Shown here piece by piece: positions 6,814-8,369 of a stretch of DNA of 8,369 nt (within the stretch, counting starts at the first letter, position 1; every line of letters starts with the position of its first letter). Made by a program: the position numbers and the translations under genes. The DNA is from Sedimentisphaerales bacterium. GTDB lineage: Bacteria; Planctomycetota; Phycisphaerae; Sedimentisphaerales; SG8-4. The DNA is taken from positions 1-8,369 of the forward strand of contig JAFGCA010000542.1 in NCBI GenBank assembly GCA_016932895.1. The letters are read 5' to 3'. A model generated the notes under the pieces. It did not search any database, was not told the origin of the DNA, and was given only the letters and a program-made list of their open reading frames with translations.

Positions 6814-6990
6814 GGTTTGCCCTCCATTCGGATAGAGGATCATTTTGTTGAGTATCTGAATACAGCACCCACCCGAGACCGTGGTTACCGACATAGCCTC
6901 GAACATACTTACGGCCTGAACCACCATCTATTCTATCAGCTTTTCGGAGATCGAACCACCAAGCCGCGGTCGCAGGCACATACAGAGCAA
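6814..6990. other. AT-richer upstream region of the DUF3160 gene, no gene seen
   Basis: These 177 bp separate the DUF3160 start from the folD-tail relic. They hold the GGAGGG ribosome site (6820-6825 on the minus strand) and presumably the promoter; a GATACT-like box occurs on the minus strand, but no convincing -35 box was found. A minus-strand frame crosses the region, but it runs through both the folD relic and the signal-peptide coding region and is not credible as a gene. Confidence 0.5.
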
Positions 6991-7061
6991 TCGGCCCGTT
7001 GACCATCGCCATGCTGCTGCTCAACACATTACACGCGGCCCGGCTGCAGATTGGGTCGTGA
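6991..7061 (+). pseudogene. folD 3'-end remnant (copy B of the tail repeat)
   Basis: In frame, this stretch encodes GPLTIAMLLLNTLHAARL followed by QIGS and TGA, the FolD C-terminus, but upstream of 6991 the similarity stops abruptly and no FolD body is present. Against intact folD (2330-2400) there are 10 substitutions and no indels. Eight are synonymous; the other two change His to Leu and Arg to His. The pattern indicates it diverged as part of a working folD gene before being cut off. The final 28 bp plus 2 bp past the stop are identical to the intact gene, which looks like a recombination core. It could be the far attachment-like site of an inserted segment, or what is left of a second folD after a deletion. 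Confidence 0.85.
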
Positions 7062-7069
7062 GGAGACGA

Positions 7070-7093
7070 GGGATTGGGGATTGGGAATCGGGG
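7070..7093 (+). other. GGGATT heptamer repeat / G-quadruplex motif after the folD remnant
   Basis: Two exact GGGATTG heptamers (7070-7076 and 7077-7083) are followed by a degenerate third (GGAATCG) and GGG. The four G runs (7070-7072, 7076-7079, 7083-7085, 7090-7093) with loops of 3, 3 and 4 nt meet the standard quadruplex pattern. It lies 8 bp after the remnant's stop codon and resembles the shorter G-run stretch after intact folD. Confidence 0.55.
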
Positions 7094-7099
7094 CCGAGC

Positions 7100-7130
7100 G
7101 GGGAACGGGAGTCCCCTGTTCTGTTTGTTT
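7100..7130 (+). terminator. Candidate rho-independent terminator, with alternative pairing to 7131-7137
   Basis: GGGGA (7100-7104) pairs with TCCCC (7112-7116) around a 7-nt loop, followed by TGTTCTGTTTGTTT (7117-7130), a T-rich tract on the plus strand. The only plus-strand coding sequence just upstream is the folD remnant, so this fits the original folD terminator. The loop ACGGGAG (7105-7111) is itself complementary to CTCCCGT (7131-7137), so a pseudoknot or an alternative hairpin is possible. On the minus strand the second pairing lies just after the stop of the PEP-CTERM gene. Confidence 0.5.
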
Positions 7131-7152
7131 CTCCCGTTTTCAGAATTTCCCG

Positions 7153-8369
7153 CTACGGCCCGCGCCGCTTGCGGCGAGCTGCCAGAGTGACCAGGCCGAG
7201 AACCATGAGGCTCCAAGTCGCCGGCTCGGGAATCACTCGCACCGATCCGTCGAAGATAAAGTTGCTGGTGTCCCAGCTCAGCCCCGGGTCAAGCGGCGCT
7301 TGGGACAGATCGAAGGCGAATACACAATCGCTCAAGCTGCCCCAGTCCATCAGGTCGAACTGGTCACCCAAGGCGGCGTGATAGCCCAGCTTGAGCTGGA
7401 TTGTACCCAGTTGCACGTCGCCGGTGACCTGCAAGCGGTCGAACTGCCTCGAAACGACTCCATTCAACTCGAACTCCAAAACACCCGGGCTAGCGAGGTT
7501 GCCGTCGATCGTCAACATGCCCGTGCTGTTTCCGGGAGCCAACGTACCGAGGTTGGTCACATGGGCCTCGATCGTGCCGTTGGAGGCCAGTCGGGCCCCG
7601 TCCGAGACCGATAGCCCGTCGGTCAGCGACAGCGAATGCTGGCCCAGGGCAAACGTCACGTCGCCGGCGGTCACATGCGCTGCCCTTGCCCGCTGGTCCG
7701 CGTCAAAGAACACGGTATACGTCGCGTTCTGGTCAAACTCGGCATCGAACTGGATGGCGGGGGTGCCCGTGGACCAGTTGGCTCCTTTGCCCCAAACGGC
7801 GTGGGCGTCGGCCGTGTTGATCCACGAGCCGCCCAGACCGACCTGGCCGACCCACATCCGATTGTACGGGTCGAGGGGGCCGTCGCCGTCGGGATCAAAC
7901 AAGCCAGTGCCCGCGACCCACCCGTCGGCGCTGAGGGCATTGGCGGTCTTGAGGATGGTCCACTCGCCGCCGGTGGGCATGTTGACCACACCCAGGTCAT
8001 TCAGGTCGACGACCGAAGCATCCGGCAGCCAGACCACGGCGCGGTGACCCTGGTTGACGCCTTCGACGTACTTCCAACACCACCCCACCGCTGTACCCGC
8101 GTCGTTGACGGCGAAAGCATTGGAATATGTGACTCCGTCGTTGCCGAGGCCCAGGGTGGAGAGTTCCGTAGCCGTCGCGCTTCCCGCGTCCCATCGCACG
8201 GCCCGCTCTCCCTTGCTGTCGCGAGAGAGGTACTTTTCACTCCACCCCACGGCCGTGCCGGAGCTGTTGACGGCGCAGGCTTGGGCATGAGTGATCCCGC
8301 TCGAGTCGGTGCCCAAGGCGTCGAGTTCCGTAGCCGTCGTACCCCCGGCGTCCCAACGCACGGCGCGCG
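7153..8369 (-). CDS. PEP-CTERM sorted surface protein with HAF repeats (N-terminus beyond window)
   Basis: The frame is open from the right edge to a TAG at 7153-7155, giving about 404 visible residues. The GTG at 8361 is internal to a repeat (RAVRWDAGG), so the true start lies outside. The C-terminus is a textbook PEP-CTERM signal: VIPEPATW, a hydrophobic helix (SLMVLGLVTLAA), then RRKRRGP. In PEP-CTERM systems this tail is recognised by an exosortase at the cytoplasmic membrane, which sends the protein to the surface or extracellular matrix. The visible N-terminal part has two 54-residue repeats of the HAF extracellular-repeat type (VRWDAGG..ATEL..LG and AVN..GTAVGW) and a degenerate third starting RAVVW. 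The middle is beta-rich and Gly/Asn/Asp/Ser-rich, with a WGKGANWSTGTP stretch and GTLAPGNSTGMLTIDG, resembling planctomycete autotransporter-like beta-strand regions. The ligand and function are unknown. No exosortase gene is in view. Confidence 0.92.
   Translation of the reverse strand, partial: RAVRWDAGGTTATELDALGTDSSGITHAQACAVNSSGTAVGWSEKYLSRDSKGERAVRWDAGSATATELSTLGLGNDGVTYSNAFAVNDAGTAVGWCWKYVEGVNQGHRAVVWLPDASVVDLNDLGVVNMPTGGEWTILKTANALSADGWVAGTGLFDPDGDGPLDPYNRMWVGQVGLGGSWINTADAHAVWGKGANWSTGTPAIQFDAEFDQNATYTVFFDADQRARAAHVTAGDVTFALGQHSLSLTDGLSVSDGARLASNGTIEAHVTNLGTLAPGNSTGMLTIDGNLASPGVLEFELNGVVSRQFDRLQVTGDVQLGTIQLKLGYHAALGDQFDLMDWGSLSDCVFAFDLSQAPLDPGLSWDTSNFIFDGSVRVIPEPATWSLMVLGLVTLAARRKRRGP
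8044..8205 (-). repeat. HAF repeat, second visible unit (54 codons)
   Basis: The unit begins RAVRWDAGSATATEL and continues through AVNDAGTAVGW to NQGH. It aligns without gaps to the preceding unit with 30 of 54 residues identical. Conserved positions are the VRWDAG, TATEL, AVN and GTAVGW blocks. Confidence 0.85.
8206..8367 (-). repeat. HAF repeat, first visible unit (54 codons)
   Basis: The unit begins RAVRWDAGGTTATEL and ends SRDSKGE. It is exactly 162 bp, the same as the next unit. Since the frame stays open to the edge with the start of the same block, more copies probably lie beyond the window. Confidence 0.8.

Noticed and set aside
6814..6927. 38-residue N-terminal extension of the DUF3160 protein
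   Set aside because: It would place the signal peptide internally. The ATG at 6813 has GGAGGG at the right distance and directly begins the signal peptide.
2401..7153. Classical insertion sequence or transposon carrying the DUF3160 gene
   Set aside because: No transposase, integrase or terminal inverted repeats are visible; the only flanking repeats found are the folD tails.
6728..7216. Minus-strand frame of 162 residues across the folD remnant and upstream region
   Set aside because: It overlaps the signal-peptide coding region in another frame, the folD relic and the end of the PEP-CTERM gene, and has no recognisable domain.

Overview
The window is GC-rich bacterial chromosomal DNA that looks planctomycete (Pirellulales-like). 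The grounds are a PEP-CTERM sorted surface protein with HAF repeats, a very large secreted DUF3160 protein, and short ATGCCCA/TGGGCAT palindromes of the kind scattered through planctomycete intergenic DNA. The assignment is inferred from gene content; no rRNA or tRNA is present.

Left part (1-2400): the tail of an unidentified plus-strand gene ends at 151. A small stand-alone cyclic-nucleotide-binding-domain (CNBD) protein follows (324-770), with a plausible sigma70-type promoter at 194-221. It converges on a minus-strand four-helix membrane protein (804-1214). The 319-bp divergent gap between that gene and folD (GTG start 1534, stop 2400) is filled by a cluster of hairpin-forming palindromes (1262-1449), two of which differ by compensated base changes. 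folD encodes a complete bifunctional methylene-tetrahydrofolate dehydrogenase/cyclohydrolase.

Middle part (2401-6990): one 4.3-kb minus-strand gene (2545-6813) encodes a 1422-residue exported protein. It has a signal peptide, a long DUF3160 region and a C-terminal alpha-helical HEAT-like repeat region. Sampled lines of this gene are clearly poorer in GC than folD.

Junction (6991-7061): just beyond the 5' end of the large gene lies a 71-bp in-frame second copy of the folD 3' end, including the stop codon. It has no body, and the intact folD gene lies 4.6 kb away. The last 30 bp of the two copies are identical; the preceding 43 bp differ at 10 positions, 8 of which are synonymous. The DUF3160 gene therefore sits between two direct repeats of the folD tail, as expected if a segment was inserted at, or recombined into, the end of folD. 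A candidate terminator follows the tail relic, which fits its being the original folD downstream region. No integrase or transposase is visible. This is the most notable structure in the window.

Right part (7062-8369): a G-run motif and an unusual hairpin/pseudoknot-capable terminator region are followed by a minus-strand PEP-CTERM protein whose N-terminus lies beyond the right edge. The visible N-terminal part has two tandem 54-residue HAF repeats.

The genes do not form one pathway. folD is housekeeping, the CNBD and membrane proteins are small accessory genes, and the two large exported proteins are envelope or surface factors of unknown role.
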